DNA of 64,000 bases, taken from the NCBI GenBank assembly GCA_035645695.1, contig DASQMC010000030.1:1-64000 (forward strand), given 5' to 3'. Of this stretch, positions 35,309 through 43,838 are shown one piece after another. Position 1 is the stretch's first letter; each line of letters opens with the position of its first letter. This DNA is from JAIVJZ01 sp035645695 (GTDB taxonomy: Bacteria > Acidobacteriota > Blastocatellia > Pyrinomonadales > Pyrinomonadaceae). The position numbers were made by a program, and so were the translations under genes. The notes below the pieces were generated by a model. The model was given only the letters and a program-made list of their open reading frames with translations. It was not told where the DNA came from and ran no database searches.

Positions 35309-35476
35309 GGCGTTTGTTGCTCCTCGATGTTCGACTTACAGACCTCACTGCAACGGGCGTTATAAGGCAGAGACAATCTAACCTTCCCCCTGTTTTTTTT
35401 CAATCACCAGGCGCGCGTCTCTATAGGCGTTCGTCGCTGGCCGTTCCCGCGCGTTATCTCTCTTGTTTCAAGTCTC

Positions 35477-36439
35477 TCATGCGAGGTTCGAGTCCAGTGC
35501 GACGCTCTCTTCGCGCCGGGGGATGTCGAAGGTCATGAAGTCGCGCGCCATGTCGGTGCGGGGAAAGACGGCGCGCGCCTCCGCGAGCAATGCTTCGGGC
35601 GTGATGTGACCTTCCGGCGTGTAGCGCGGGCTGATATGCGTGATGAGCAGTTGCCGCGCCCCGGCTTCGCTCGCCACGCGCGCGGCCATCCCGGCGGTCG
35701 AGTGCATGCTCTGCACGGCCAGCGGCTCGTCCCCGGCGGCGAAAGTCGCCTCGTGAATCAAAGCATCCGCGCCCGCCGAGAGCGCGACCGCGCTGCGGCA
35801 ATAGATCGTGTCGGTGCAATAGACGACCGAACGCCCCGCCGTCGTCGCTCCGATCAACTCGCCTCCATTGACCGTGCGCCCGTCCGGCAGTTCGACGCTT
35901 TCGCCCTTCTTCAGCCGACCGTATAGAGGGCCGGGCGGGATGCCGAGCGCATGCGCCCGCTCGACATCAAACTTGCCCGGCCGGTCGCTCTCCGTCACGC
36001 GGTAGCCGAACGAAGGAATGCGATGCTTGAGCGGCTGGCAGGTGACGCTGAAATCCTCTTCGCGGTGAATGAGGCCGGGTTCGACCGTGTGTATTTTGAG
36101 CGTGTCGGAAAGCGACGTGCGTGAAATGCGGCCGCACACGCGCACGTATTCTTCGAGGCCGTCCGGGCCGTAGAGGTGTATCTCCTGTCCCTGCCCGGCC
36201 AGCCCGCAGGTGGCGAGCAAACCCATCAGGCCGAAAAGGTGGTCGCCGTGCAGGTGTGTGATGAAGATGCGGCTGATCTGGCTGATCCTGATCGGCGTGC
36301 GTTGCAACTGGTGCTGTGTGCCTTCGCCGCAATCGAACAGCCATGCCTCTGCGCGTTGCGGCAGGCGCAGCGCGACGCTGGAAACGTTCCGCGAGCGCGT
36401 CGGTACGCCCGCGCTCGTCCCTAAAAAAGTGATCTGCAA
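35477..36439 (-). CDS. rnz: Ribonuclease Z
   Basis: tRNA 3' processing endonuclease of the metallo-beta-lactamase fold; 320 residues, normal for the family. The zinc motif THLHGDHLFGLMGLL (HxHxDH) lies near residue 62. The N-terminus ITFLGTSAGVPTRSRNVSS is the RNase Z start, and the later ligands are in LIHEATFAAGD and the C-terminal LLITHISPRY. The GEGTQHQLQRT block is also typical. It has no neighbour on its strand and is divergent from the response regulator gene. It marks the return to host sequence to the right of the mobile region. Confidence 0.95.
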   Translation of the reverse strand: MQITFLGTSAGVPTRSRNVSSVALRLPQRAEAWLFDCGEGTQHQLQRTPIRISQISRIFITHLHGDHLFGLMGLLATCGLAGQGQEIHLYGPDGLEEYVRVCGRISRTSLSDTLKIHTVEPGLIHREEDFSVTCQPLKHRIPSFGYRVTESDRPGKFDVERAHALGIPPGPLYGRLKKGESVELPDGRTVNGGELIGATTAGRSVVYCTDTIYCRSAVALSAGADALIHEATFAAGDEPLAVQSMHSTAGMAARVASEAGARQLLITHISPRYTPEGHITPEALLAEARAVFPRTDMARDFMTFDIPRREESVALDSNLA

Positions 36440-36542
36440 AATTAACCGGGTTCTCCTGTCGAGATGGTTGACTTAAAAAAGGATTCGGCTTCAGGAAATA
36501 TCTGATTTCCCTCTGACCCTGAGCGCAAAAGTATTCCCCCAC

Positions 36543-36980
36543 ATGCCGAACATTTTAATTGTAGACGACTCCGACATCCGGCGTCGCCTCACGAAAGACG
36601 CTCTCAAGAAAAACCCTTATTTCCTGCTCGAAGCCGACTCTGGCGAACACGCTCTTGAGGTCATGCGCGAAACTCCCGTCGGCATCGTCATCATGGACTA
36701 CCGTATGAATCGTCTCGACGGGATGGACACTTCGCGCCGGTTCGGCGAGATTCCCGGCTGCGAACAAGTTCCCGTCATCCTCGTCACGTCGCAAAAGTTT
36801 CCCGGCGATTGCGAAGAGACGCCCGCGCCTTGTGTTGTTGGCTACGTGGACAAGAAACATTTGATCCGCGACCTGGACGATTGCGTCAAACGTCACCTCG
36901 ACCGGAGCGCGGCCGTAGCCTGCAAGCGCCTAAGTGTTCGCGCTTCGTTCGATTTCGCTCAGGAAAGACTTGTCAGATAG
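36543..36980 (+). CDS. Response regulator, single receiver domain
   Basis: 145 residues, receiver only with no output domain. The acidic pair is D8/D9 in ILIVDDSD, the phosphoacceptor is D52 (IVIMDYRM), the switch Ser/Thr is in ILVTSQ, and the lysine in VGYVDKKHL. Such proteins relay phosphate between a kinase and other partners or act by protein contact. No histidine kinase is adjacent, so its partner is unknown. The C-terminal ~25 residues (LSVRASFDFAQERLVR) fall outside the domain and are of doubtful importance. Confidence 0.85.
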   Translation: MPNILIVDDSDIRRRLTKDALKKNPYFLLEADSGEHALEVMRETPVGIVIMDYRMNRLDGMDTSRRFGEIPGCEQVPVILVTSQKFPGDCEETPAPCVVGYVDKKHLIRDLDDCVKRHLDRSAAVACKRLSVRASFDFAQERLVR

Positions 36981-37089
36981 GATTTTTGGTGTTAGAGTCC
37001 GCAGCCATATCGCATCCTTCCCCCAAAAATGGAATGGTGTGAGAAGCAAGAGGCCGGCTGCGTTGCGAGGGCGCCGCCGGCCTCTTGCT
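36970..37089 (+). ncRNA. Candidate short transcript with strong terminal hairpin
   Basis: A promoter-like unit, TTGTCA (36970-36975), 17-base spacer ending TTTTTGGTGT, TAGAGT (36993-36998), overlaps the end of the response regulator gene. It is followed by a perfect 14-bp stem AGCAAGAGGCCGGC (37045-37058) with its complement (37076-37089). The promoter matches that of the candidate RNA at 16.8 kb. The hairpin could instead be just the terminator of the regulator gene. Confidence 0.35.
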
Positions 37090-37254
37090 ATGTCAGCCCC
37101 GCGTGTATTTCAAACAAAGAGCGCCTCACGTCTCAAGTTCCGAACAAACACACCTACGCATCTAACTTCCGGGCGCGTTTGCGCGGACAAAGTTTCGTTG
37201 CTAATCTTGTCAGCCGTGCCTTGCAAAGTATCAACCCACATCGAGCGTACCGGA

Positions 37255-38103
37255 ATGAAAAGACCTCTGCTGCTTACGGCTGTCCTGCTTTCAGTTCTGT
37301 TCCTGCCTTCGGCCTGCAAAAAATCGGCTCCGCCGCAACCGGCCGCAGGCGGCGCGCCGAACCCGGCCGCGTCCGCCTCGCCGAACATCGAGGCGGCCTT
37401 GAAAGATTTCGTCCAACTCGACCAGGAGGCCATTCGCAAGAACCCGAACGACGCGGGCAACTACTATAATCTCGCCAACTTATATTTCACGGCGGGGAAA
37501 TTTCCGGAGGCCATCGAACAATACCGGCAGGCCATCCGCCTCGACCCGAAGGACGCCGCCGCGCGTTACGAACTCGGCCAGTGTTACCTGCGTCTGGAAC
37601 GCTACGACGAAGCGTTCGCCGCCTTCAACGAATCGCTCAAACTCAATCCTAAGAACGCGAGCGTTTATAACGAGATGGGCAACGCCTACTTCAAACAGGA
37701 GCGCACGAAGGAAGCCCTCGCCGCCTACCGGAAAGCCGTGAGCCTCAAACCCGACTTCGCCGAAGCCTATTTCGGTCTGGGCAATCTCCACACGCGTCTG
37801 GAGCAACCGCAGGAAGCTGTCAAAGCCTTCCGGCAGGCCACGCGCCTCAACCCGAAAGACGTGGACGCCTTCTTCAATCTCGGCAACTCTCACAGCCGCC
37901 TGAAACAGTTTGACGAAGCGATCACGGCCTACAAGGAAGCCGTCAAACTCAAGCCCGAAGACGGGGAAGCGCGCCTGCGCCTCGCCGTTCTGTATCTGGA
38001 AACAGGCAAACGCGACGCCGCCGCCGCCGAACACAACGCGCTGAGGGGCACGAATCCCGAACTCGCCGCCATGCTCGATGAAAAGTTGAAGGGGCAAAAA
38101 TAG
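37255..38103 (+). CDS. TPR-repeat lipoprotein
   Basis: 282 residues from ATG 37255, chosen because it gives a clean lipoprotein signal (LLTAVLLSVLFLPSAC) with Cys after SA. A Pro/Ala-rich linker follows. Then about six consecutive tetratricopeptide repeats of 34 residues run to the end, for example AGNYYNLANLYFTAGKFPEAIEQYRQAIRLDPKD and later copies with DAFFNLGNSHSRLKQFDEAI. I wrote only parts of each repeat pattern here. The protein is likely a membrane-anchored protein-binding scaffold facing the periplasm. A second TPR lipoprotein gene follows after about 520 bases. Confidence 0.85.
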   Translation: MKRPLLLTAVLLSVLFLPSACKKSAPPQPAAGGAPNPAASASPNIEAALKDFVQLDQEAIRKNPNDAGNYYNLANLYFTAGKFPEAIEQYRQAIRLDPKDAAARYELGQCYLRLERYDEAFAAFNESLKLNPKNASVYNEMGNAYFKQERTKEALAAYRKAVSLKPDFAEAYFGLGNLHTRLEQPQEAVKAFRQATRLNPKDVDAFFNLGNSHSRLKQFDEAITAYKEAVKLKPEDGEARLRLAVLYLETGKRDAAAAEHNALRGTNPELAAMLDEKLKGQK

Positions 38104-38624
38104 GCGCGGGCGAAGCGATCTCGGTTTTATTCGTTATGTAATCCAACCGCAATCACTTTGCAACCTGCGCCGCGAGTGCCGCGCGTATATTCGGTTCATC
38201 CTTTTACGGCAACTGGACGGACACAAAAGGGGCGGCAGGCTTGGGGGAGTCTGAAGCCCCTTTTGTCCATCCAGACGAGATCAGCGATCCGATTTTTCCC
38301 TATCAATTCAATCGAGTACGCTCTCGTACAGACTCCCTTTTTCATGCGCGTTAAAATCCGCGTCCTTCGCACGTCGAACATCTGTCACCGGGAGCGGTTT
38401 AGCCGCTTACCTTTGAAGCAAAGCGAACGGCGGAAGCAACTTTCACATCAGCTAACGGGCGGGGCGACTCTCGAAATACACGATGCGCGCCGCCCTTTCT
38501 TTTGCTCCGGGCGAGCGCCGCTGGAAACGCGCGCAGAGTCCGTTCTTATTTTCGGTCGATTGACTCGCGTCGCTTTTGGAATAGATAATAGTCCCTTCCA
38601 ATTCCTAACATGCAGGTCGCGGTC
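38104..38624 (+). promoter_or_regulatory. Intergenic region with long hairpin and a promoter for the second TPR lipoprotein
   Basis: No gene is supported in these 521 bases. A long stem (38215-38233 with 38256-38272, core AAAAGGGGC/GCCCCTTTT) may terminate the upstream gene or belong to a small RNA. TTGACT (38560-38565), an 18-base spacer and GATAAT (38584-38589) make a good promoter about 35 bases before the next gene. Confidence 0.5.
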
Positions 38625-39413
38625 ATGAGAAATTCCATTAAAGTCATCTTCCTCTGTTTGCTCGCGCTCGGCCAGTTCAATTGTTCCAGACAGAATAAAC
38701 CTGCGCCCGACATAATCGTTTCGAGCAGCCCTGTTCCCGCCGCTCCGTCCCCTGAAAATTCTCCTCCCGCTGTTGCCATACCGGAGCCGCCCACGCAGGA
38801 CGCGCAAGGCTATTACACGCTCGGCCTGGAACTCTACAAGCAGAATCGCGACGAGCAAGCCGTCGAAGCATTCCAGCAGGCGATCAAGCTCGACCCCGAA
38901 TTCGGCGCGAGCTACATGAAACTCGCTCTGGCCTACAAGGCGCTCGGCAAAGAAGAGGACGCCGACAAGAGTTACGAAAAGGCCGTCAAGATTTACGAAA
39001 AGCTGGTGAAGAAGGAGCCTAAAAACGCGGAGGCGCAAATCAATCTCGGCGAAGCTCTCAGCCGTCTCGGCGATTATCAAAAGTCAATCGAGGCTTATCG
39101 GCGCGGCGTGAAACTCGCGGAACCCGACAGCGCGATCTATTACGACATCGGGCTGACCTACAACAAGCTCGCGCGTTACACGGAAGCCGTCGGCGCGTTC
39201 AAAAAGTCAATCGAACTCGACCCGGACGACTATCGCGCGCAGGAGGCGCTCGAACGCGCGCAGGCCGACGCCAGCAGGCAGAAGGTGCGCATCGAAGAGG
39301 AAAAGCGGAAACTGGAACGGGCGGGCAAAGCGGACGCGAAACAGAAATCAGACAGCAACGCGAACACTGCGGCGTCCGACAAAAATCAATCGTCCCAAAA
39401 TACGAACCAGTAG
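38625..39413 (+). CDS. TPR-repeat lipoprotein (second)
   Basis: 262 residues from ATG 38625 (MRNSIKVIFLC); an ATG five codons earlier is possible. The signal ends at LGQFNC, a lipobox. A Pro-rich linker (PVPAAPSPENSPPAVAIPEP) precedes three or four TPRs (YYTLGLELYKQNRDEQAVEA, YMKLALAYKALGKEEDADKS, IYYDIGLTYNKLARYTEAVG). The C-terminus is a charged, Lys/Glu/Asn-rich low-complexity tail. Like the gene upstream it probably forms a periplasm-facing scaffold. It is convergent with the SDR gene. Confidence 0.85.
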   Translation: MRNSIKVIFLCLLALGQFNCSRQNKPAPDIIVSSSPVPAAPSPENSPPAVAIPEPPTQDAQGYYTLGLELYKQNRDEQAVEAFQQAIKLDPEFGASYMKLALAYKALGKEEDADKSYEKAVKIYEKLVKKEPKNAEAQINLGEALSRLGDYQKSIEAYRRGVKLAEPDSAIYYDIGLTYNKLARYTEAVGAFKKSIELDPDDYRAQEALERAQADASRQKVRIEEEKRKLERAGKADAKQKSDSNANTAASDKNQSSQNTNQ

Positions 39414-39466
39414 ATACCATCTATTCGGTTCGCCGAACTCACCGGCGGCACTCACCGGCAGTCGAA

Positions 39467-39485
39467 GGCGGCGCTTCAAGCCGCC
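39467..39485. terminator. Small hairpin between convergent genes
   Basis: GGCGGC (39467-39472) and GCCGCC (39480-39485) enclose a 7-base loop between the TPR lipoprotein and SDR stops. No clear U tract, so weak. Confidence 0.3.
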
Positions 39486-39498
39486 CCCTGTCCACACT

Positions 39499-40272
39499 TC
39501 AACGCGCGCACGTCTGCGCCCGCCCTCCGTCTATCGAATAGGTCGCGCCCGTGATCCACGCGGCTCGCTCGGAGGCCAGAAATAAGATCAACTCGGCAAC
39601 TTCCTCCGCTTCGCCCACGCGCCCGAGCGGGTGCGTCGTGCGTGAATGTTCGAGGAACGTCCCGTAAGACTCTTCGCTCATCCCGCCGCGCCTGTGTACC
39701 TGCGTGCGCACGACGCCGGGATTCACCGCGTTGACCCTGATCTTTTTAGTTGCCAGTTCGAGCGCGGCGCAGCGCGTCAACTGATCGACGCCCGCCTTCG
39801 ACACGCAATAGGCGATGACGCCGGGGAAGGCGCGCAAGCCCGTCACGCTGGAAACGTTGACGATGTTGCCCTGTCGAGTTTCGAGATGCGGGATCGCCAG
39901 TTGCATGAGGTGAAAGACGGCGCGCAGGTTCACGTCGAGCATGGCGTCCCAGGCGGAGAGCGTGGTGTTCTCGACCGTTCCGTTGACGAGTCCTCCGGCC
40001 GCATTGACGAGCACGTCCAACCCGCCGAAACGCTCGACGCTACGCGCGACCGCGCTCTCCGCCTCGCGCTCCTTCGTGACATCGGCGGCGACGGCGAGCG
40101 CGTCGCCGCCGAGTTTTGCGATCTCGCTCGCGACCCCATCCAAAGCCTCCGCGTCGCGCCCGACGAGCGAGACACGCGCGCCCGCCGCAGCGAACTTCAA
40201 GGCCGTCGCGCGCCCGATCCCCGAACTCGCGCCCGTCACGAGCGCGACCTTGTCCTTCAACTCAACACTCAT
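39499..40272 (-). CDS. Short-chain dehydrogenase/reductase
   Basis: 257 residues from ATG 40272. Classical NAD(P)-dependent SDR. The cofactor loop TGASSGIG is near residue 13, the NxAG motif appears as NAAG, and the catalytic Ser-Tyr-Lys set is in VSSVTG and YCVSKAG. The C-terminal SIDGGRAQT is typical of the FabG-like classical group. The substrate is unknown; a 3-oxoacyl reductase is possible but no fatty-acid genes are near. GRDAEAL after the second strand suggests NADP(H) preference (Arg after Gly). Downstream of the DUF72 gene on the same strand, with 48 bases between them. Confidence 0.9.
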   Translation of the reverse strand: MSVELKDKVALVTGASSGIGRATALKFAAAGARVSLVGRDAEALDGVASEIAKLGGDALAVAADVTKEREAESAVARSVERFGGLDVLVNAAGGLVNGTVENTTLSAWDAMLDVNLRAVFHLMQLAIPHLETRQGNIVNVSSVTGLRAFPGVIAYCVSKAGVDQLTRCAALELATKKIRVNAVNPGVVRTQVHRRGGMSEESYGTFLEHSRTTHPLGRVGEAEEVAELILFLASERAAWITGATYSIDGGRAQTCAR

Positions 40273-40320
40273 CGTTCTTCCAACCCTTCCGTCCGGCAAA
40301 ACGCCTCTGCTCGACAGCGC

Positions 40321-41070
40321 CTATGCTTCTTCCGCCTCTCGCACCAACTCCTGAAAACGCGCGGCGTCCTCGGCCATACGCACGTTATTGAACAGCACGT
40401 AAGAGACGCCCGCGCGCGGCAGCATCGAGACGAGTTCGGCCAGTTCGTCCTCCTCGTACTTGTATCGCCAGCCGGTGCGGCCGTGGAGGCGATAATAACA
40501 ACGCTCCGGCGTCACGGTGCGCGCGGCGAACGGATCGACGACGTGTGTGAGATCGAGCTCGCCGCACAACTCCCTGACGAGTTCGTCAGGCCACTTCCCG
40601 CGCGGCTCCCAGAGATAGACGAGCCCGCGCGGGCGCTCTATGCGCGCGAAAAACCCGCGCAGGTCGCGCACGTGTTCCTGCGTCGGCGTGAAGCTCGACG
40701 GGCATTGAAACAGCAGGCGCGTGGCTTTCAAAGCAACGGCGCAGGCGAGCGTCGTCTCCCACGCTTCGCGCACGATGGCCGTCGGGCGAAAGGAACCGGC
40801 CTCCGACTTTTCGCCTTCGGTCAATTCTCTTTTCAGGCGGCGATAAGTCGGGCTGCGCGCCTCGTGCGTGATGAGTTGCCACGCCTTGAGCGTGAATTCA
40901 AAGTCGGGAGGCGCATCGGCGCGCCAGCGTTCAAGAGTTTTCAACTGCGGCGGCTGATAGAACGTCTGCTGCACTTCGACCACCGGGAAGCGCGCCGCAT
41001 ACTCCGCTTGCGACTGCCGAAAACCGCAGCACCCGGCTTTCACTACACGCTTCTCGCCTCGTCGCTTCAC
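40321..41070 (-). CDS. DUF72 domain protein
   Basis: 249 residues. The family has a TIM-barrel-like fold and unknown function. Diagnostic segments: AGCCGFRQSQAEYAARFPVV, EVQQTFYQPPQLKTLERWRA, FEFTLKAWQLITHEA, and the C-terminal CYYRLHGRTGWRYKYEEDEL followed by SYVLFNNVRMAEDAARF. It is followed by an SDR gene on the same strand and preceded by ettA across a long hairpin repeat. Confidence 0.9.
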   Translation of the reverse strand: MKRRGEKRVVKAGCCGFRQSQAEYAARFPVVEVQQTFYQPPQLKTLERWRADAPPDFEFTLKAWQLITHEARSPTYRRLKRELTEGEKSEAGSFRPTAIVREAWETTLACAVALKATRLLFQCPSSFTPTQEHVRDLRGFFARIERPRGLVYLWEPRGKWPDELVRELCGELDLTHVVDPFAARTVTPERCYYRLHGRTGWRYKYEEDELAELVSMLPRAGVSYVLFNNVRMAEDAARFQELVREAEEA

Positions 41071-41088
41071 CTTGATTGACCCTCAACT

Positions 41089-41186
41089 CTCTGTGCCCCC
41101 TCTGTGCTCTCTGTGTCTCCGTGGTGAATGACTATTGATCAAGCATTCAACACAGAGACACAGAGGACACAGAAGGGGGCACAGAG
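41089..41186. repeat. Long low-complexity hairpin between ettA and the DUF72 gene (IR-3)
   Basis: The left arm (41089-41130) is made of CTCTGTG/CTCTGTGTCTCC words ending GGTGAATG. The right arm (41144-41186) is its near-perfect reverse complement (CATTCAAC ... ACACAGAG) with a 13-base loop, about 40 of 43 positions pairing. It starts 10 bases before the ettA stop on the minus strand and so likely lies at the end of that message. Confidence 0.85.
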
Positions 41187-41196
41187 AAAAAATGCC

Positions 41197-42882
41197 CTAG
41201 CCGCGCGTCAACTGGCGATACTTGATGCGGTGCGGTTGATCGGCAGCCGCGCCGAGTCGCGCGCGACGGTCGGCTTCGTATTCCGAATAGTTGCCCTCGA
41301 ACCAGTAGACTTTGCTCTCGCCCTCGAAGGCGAGAATGTGCGTCGCGATGCGGTCGAGAAACCAGCGGTCGTGGCTGATGACGACGGCGCAACCGGCGAA
41401 GTTTTCCAGAGCCTCTTCGAGCGCGCGCATGGTGTTCACGTCGAGGTCGTTCGTCGGCTCGTCGAGCAGCAAGACGTTCGCCTCCTGCTTCAACATCTTC
41501 GCCAGATGGACGCGGTTGCGCTCGCCGCCCGAGAGCGAGCCGACTTTCTTCTGCTGGTCGGAGCCTGAGAAGTTGAAGCGCGCGACATAAGCGCGCGAGT
41601 TCACCTGTCGCGTGCCGAGCATGACCACGTCCAGCCCGTCCGAGATCACTTCCCAGATCGTCTTGTCGGCGGCGAGCGCGTCGCGGCTCTGATCCACGTA
41701 GGCGAGTTTGACCGTTTCGCCCGTGCGGAAGCTCCCGCCGTCGGGTTCTTCCTGCTTCGTGATCATGCGGAAGAGCGTGGTCTTGCCCGCGCCGTTCGGG
41801 CCGATGATGCCGACGATGCCGCCGGGCGGCAGCGAGAAGGTCAGGTCGTCAATCAGCAGGCGATCCCCGAAGGCTTTCGTGACGTGCTCGGCCTGAATCA
41901 CGATGTCGCCGAGGCGCGGCCCCGGCGGAATGTAAATCTCCAACTCCGACGCGCTTCGCTGCCTCTCCTGACTCGCCAGAGCCTCGTAAGAGTTGATGCG
42001 CGCCTTCGACTTCGCCTGACGCCCCTTCGGCGACATCCTGATCCATTCCAACTCGCGCTGCAAAGTCTTCTGCCGCTCGGATTCCTGTTTCTCTTCGACG
42101 GCGAGCCGCTGGCCTTTTTGTTCGAGCCACGAAGAATAGTTCCCCTGCCACGGGATGCCCTGCCCGCGGTCGAGTTCGAGGATCCAACCGGCGACGTTGT
42201 CGAGGAAATAGCGGTCGTGCGTGACGGCGATGACCGTGCCGGGATACTTCTGCAAGTGTTGTTCGAGCCAACTGACCGACTCGGCGTCGAGATGGTTGGT
42301 CGGTTCGTCGAGGAGCAAAATGTCGGGCTGTTGCAGCAGCAGGCGGCAGAGGGCGACGCGACGTTTTTCGCCGCCGGAAAGAATCTTGACGGGCGTCTCG
42401 GGCGGCGGGCAGCGCAGTGCGTCCATGGCGAGTTCGAGGCGCGAGTCCAAATCCCACGCGTCGGCCGCGTCGAGTTTCTCCTGCACCGTGCCCTGTCGTT
42501 CGAGCAGCGCGGTCATCTCGTCGTCCGACATCGGCTCGGAAAACTTATCGTTGATCGCTTCGTACTCCTTCAACAAATCGACCGTCGCCTGCACGGCCTG
42601 TTCGACGATCTCGCGCACGGTCTTCGTCTCGTCGAGCCGAGGCTCCTGTTCGAGAAAGCCGACGGTGTGGCCGGGCGAGAGCACGGTCTCGCCGTTGAAC
42701 TCCTTGTCCGTCCCGGCCAGTATGCGCAGGAGCGAACTCTTCCCCGATCCGTTCAAGCCGATGACGCCGATCTTCGCGCCGTAGAAATACGAGAGGTAAA
42801 TGTCTTTGAGGACGGGCTTCTTGTCGTAAAACTTACTGACCCCGATCATCGAGTAGATAACTTTATTGGGAACGCTGCTCAT
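41197..42882 (-). CDS. ettA: ABC-F ATPase EttA (energy-dependent translational throttle)
   Basis: Binds the ribosomal E site and gates the first peptide bond according to ADP/ATP ratio. 561 residues, the usual length. Walker A motifs are GLNGSGKSS and GPNGAGKTT; signatures LSGGEKRR and LSGGERNR; Walker B ILLLDEPTNHLD and VLLLDEPTNDLD. The N-terminus YSMIGVSKFYDKKPVLKDI and the arm region WIRMSPKGRQAKSKARINSYEAL are the EttA hallmarks. Ends YRQLTRG. Distinct from the Uup-like protein at 10.3 kb, which has the extra C-terminal coiled coil. Confidence 0.96.
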   Translation of the reverse strand: MSSVPNKVIYSMIGVSKFYDKKPVLKDIYLSYFYGAKIGVIGLNGSGKSSLLRILAGTDKEFNGETVLSPGHTVGFLEQEPRLDETKTVREIVEQAVQATVDLLKEYEAINDKFSEPMSDDEMTALLERQGTVQEKLDAADAWDLDSRLELAMDALRCPPPETPVKILSGGEKRRVALCRLLLQQPDILLLDEPTNHLDAESVSWLEQHLQKYPGTVIAVTHDRYFLDNVAGWILELDRGQGIPWQGNYSSWLEQKGQRLAVEEKQESERQKTLQRELEWIRMSPKGRQAKSKARINSYEALASQERQRSASELEIYIPPGPRLGDIVIQAEHVTKAFGDRLLIDDLTFSLPPGGIVGIIGPNGAGKTTLFRMITKQEEPDGGSFRTGETVKLAYVDQSRDALAADKTIWEVISDGLDVVMLGTRQVNSRAYVARFNFSGSDQQKKVGSLSGGERNRVHLAKMLKQEANVLLLDEPTNDLDVNTMRALEEALENFAGCAVVISHDRWFLDRIATHILAFEGESKVYWFEGNYSEYEADRRARLGAAADQPHRIKYRQLTRG

Positions 42883-42959
42883 AACAAACTCACTTTCTCC
42901 TGACTTAATGGATACGAACTTTTTACGCGAATTTTAAGGGCGGCCGTGTGCCGCAAATT

Positions 42960-43706
42960 TCAACGCGCGGGCGCGGGCGACGCGGCCGGGACGGCGGCGC
43001 ACTTGAACACGACGGCGCTCCCGATGCGCACAGGGTTGAGCGGGCTATCGCCCGCGACCGCCATCTTGTTGATGGCGTCCACCGCGTCCATACCCTTCGT
43101 GACGCGCCCGAAGGCCGCGAACGTTTTGTCCAGATGAGACGCGGTGCCGACAAGGATGAAGAAATTCGTGGTCGCGCTGTCCGGCCGGTCGGAACGCGCC
43201 ATCGAGACGACGCCGCGCTCGTGTTTGACGGAGTTCGGCTCGTCCGGGATCGTGCGACGTGCGCGGGCGGCAAGCTCCGGGGTCATCTCGGCGCGCGTGG
43301 AGAGGTTGCCGCCCTGTATGACGAAATTCTTGACGACGCGGCTGAAGGTCGTCGTGTCGAACGCGCCCGTGGCGACGAGGTTCAGAAAATTGCGCACGGT
43401 CTGGGGCGCAACCTCGGGCAACATCTTCATTTCGATTGCGCCCGCCTCCGTCTCAAGTTTCACGCACTGCGCGGCCATCTGCTCGACGGTCGCCGAGTCG
43501 AAAGGCTCGGGCGCGGGCGTCGGCACAGGAGTCGGCGTCGGTGCGGGTGTCGGAGCCGGCGAGGGCTTGATTTGCGGCGTCTCGGTCGCGCCTTTTTTTG
43601 GCGCGGTTTTCGGCGCGGGGCGCGGGTTGCTTTTTTGCGCGGGCGCGCTCGACGCTAAAATAAGCGCGGCGCACATGAAGAGGCTTGAATTGAGAAATTT
43701 CTTCAT
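42960..43706 (-). CDS. Exported cyclophilin-type peptidyl-prolyl isomerase
   Basis: Catalyses cis-trans isomerisation at proline in exported proteins. 248 residues. The signal peptide (SLFMCAALILASSAPAQ) is followed by a Pro/Ala/Thr low-complexity linker. The cyclophilin domain begins VKLETEAGAIEMKMLPEVAP. It contains TTFSRVVKNFVIQGG, ERGVVSMARSDRPDSATTNFFI and the C-terminal AAFGRVTKGMDAVDAI. Most conserved catalytic positions (Arg, Phe, Gln, Met-Ala) are kept. It is convergent with nothing and divergent from the thioesterase gene. Confidence 0.9.
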   Translation of the reverse strand: MKKFLNSSLFMCAALILASSAPAQKSNPRPAPKTAPKKGATETPQIKPSPAPTPAPTPTPVPTPAPEPFDSATVEQMAAQCVKLETEAGAIEMKMLPEVAPQTVRNFLNLVATGAFDTTTFSRVVKNFVIQGGNLSTRAEMTPELAARARRTIPDEPNSVKHERGVVSMARSDRPDSATTNFFILVGTASHLDKTFAAFGRVTKGMDAVDAINKMAVAGDSPLNPVRIGSAVVFKCAAVPAASPAPAR

Positions 43707-43838
43707 AGTCGTTTTATGTGAATTTGCGAATTGCTGCTATATCATTATCACAAAGCGCGCCGCTGTTGTAGTAGCCGAAAATTCGGTGACGCCCTAATTT
43801 GATTTCCACTCTGGAGCAGACATAGAGGAAGAACGCGG

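Noticed and set aside
35350..35385. GGGCGTTATAAG and AATCTAACC near 35.36 kb looked like attC ends
   Set aside because: They are in the wrong order (GTT end first, AAC end second) and too close together, and no complementary arms were found.
39646..41079. 477-codon plus-strand frame opposite the SDR and DUF72 genes
   Set aside because: Spans two real minus-strand genes and their gap; no family features.
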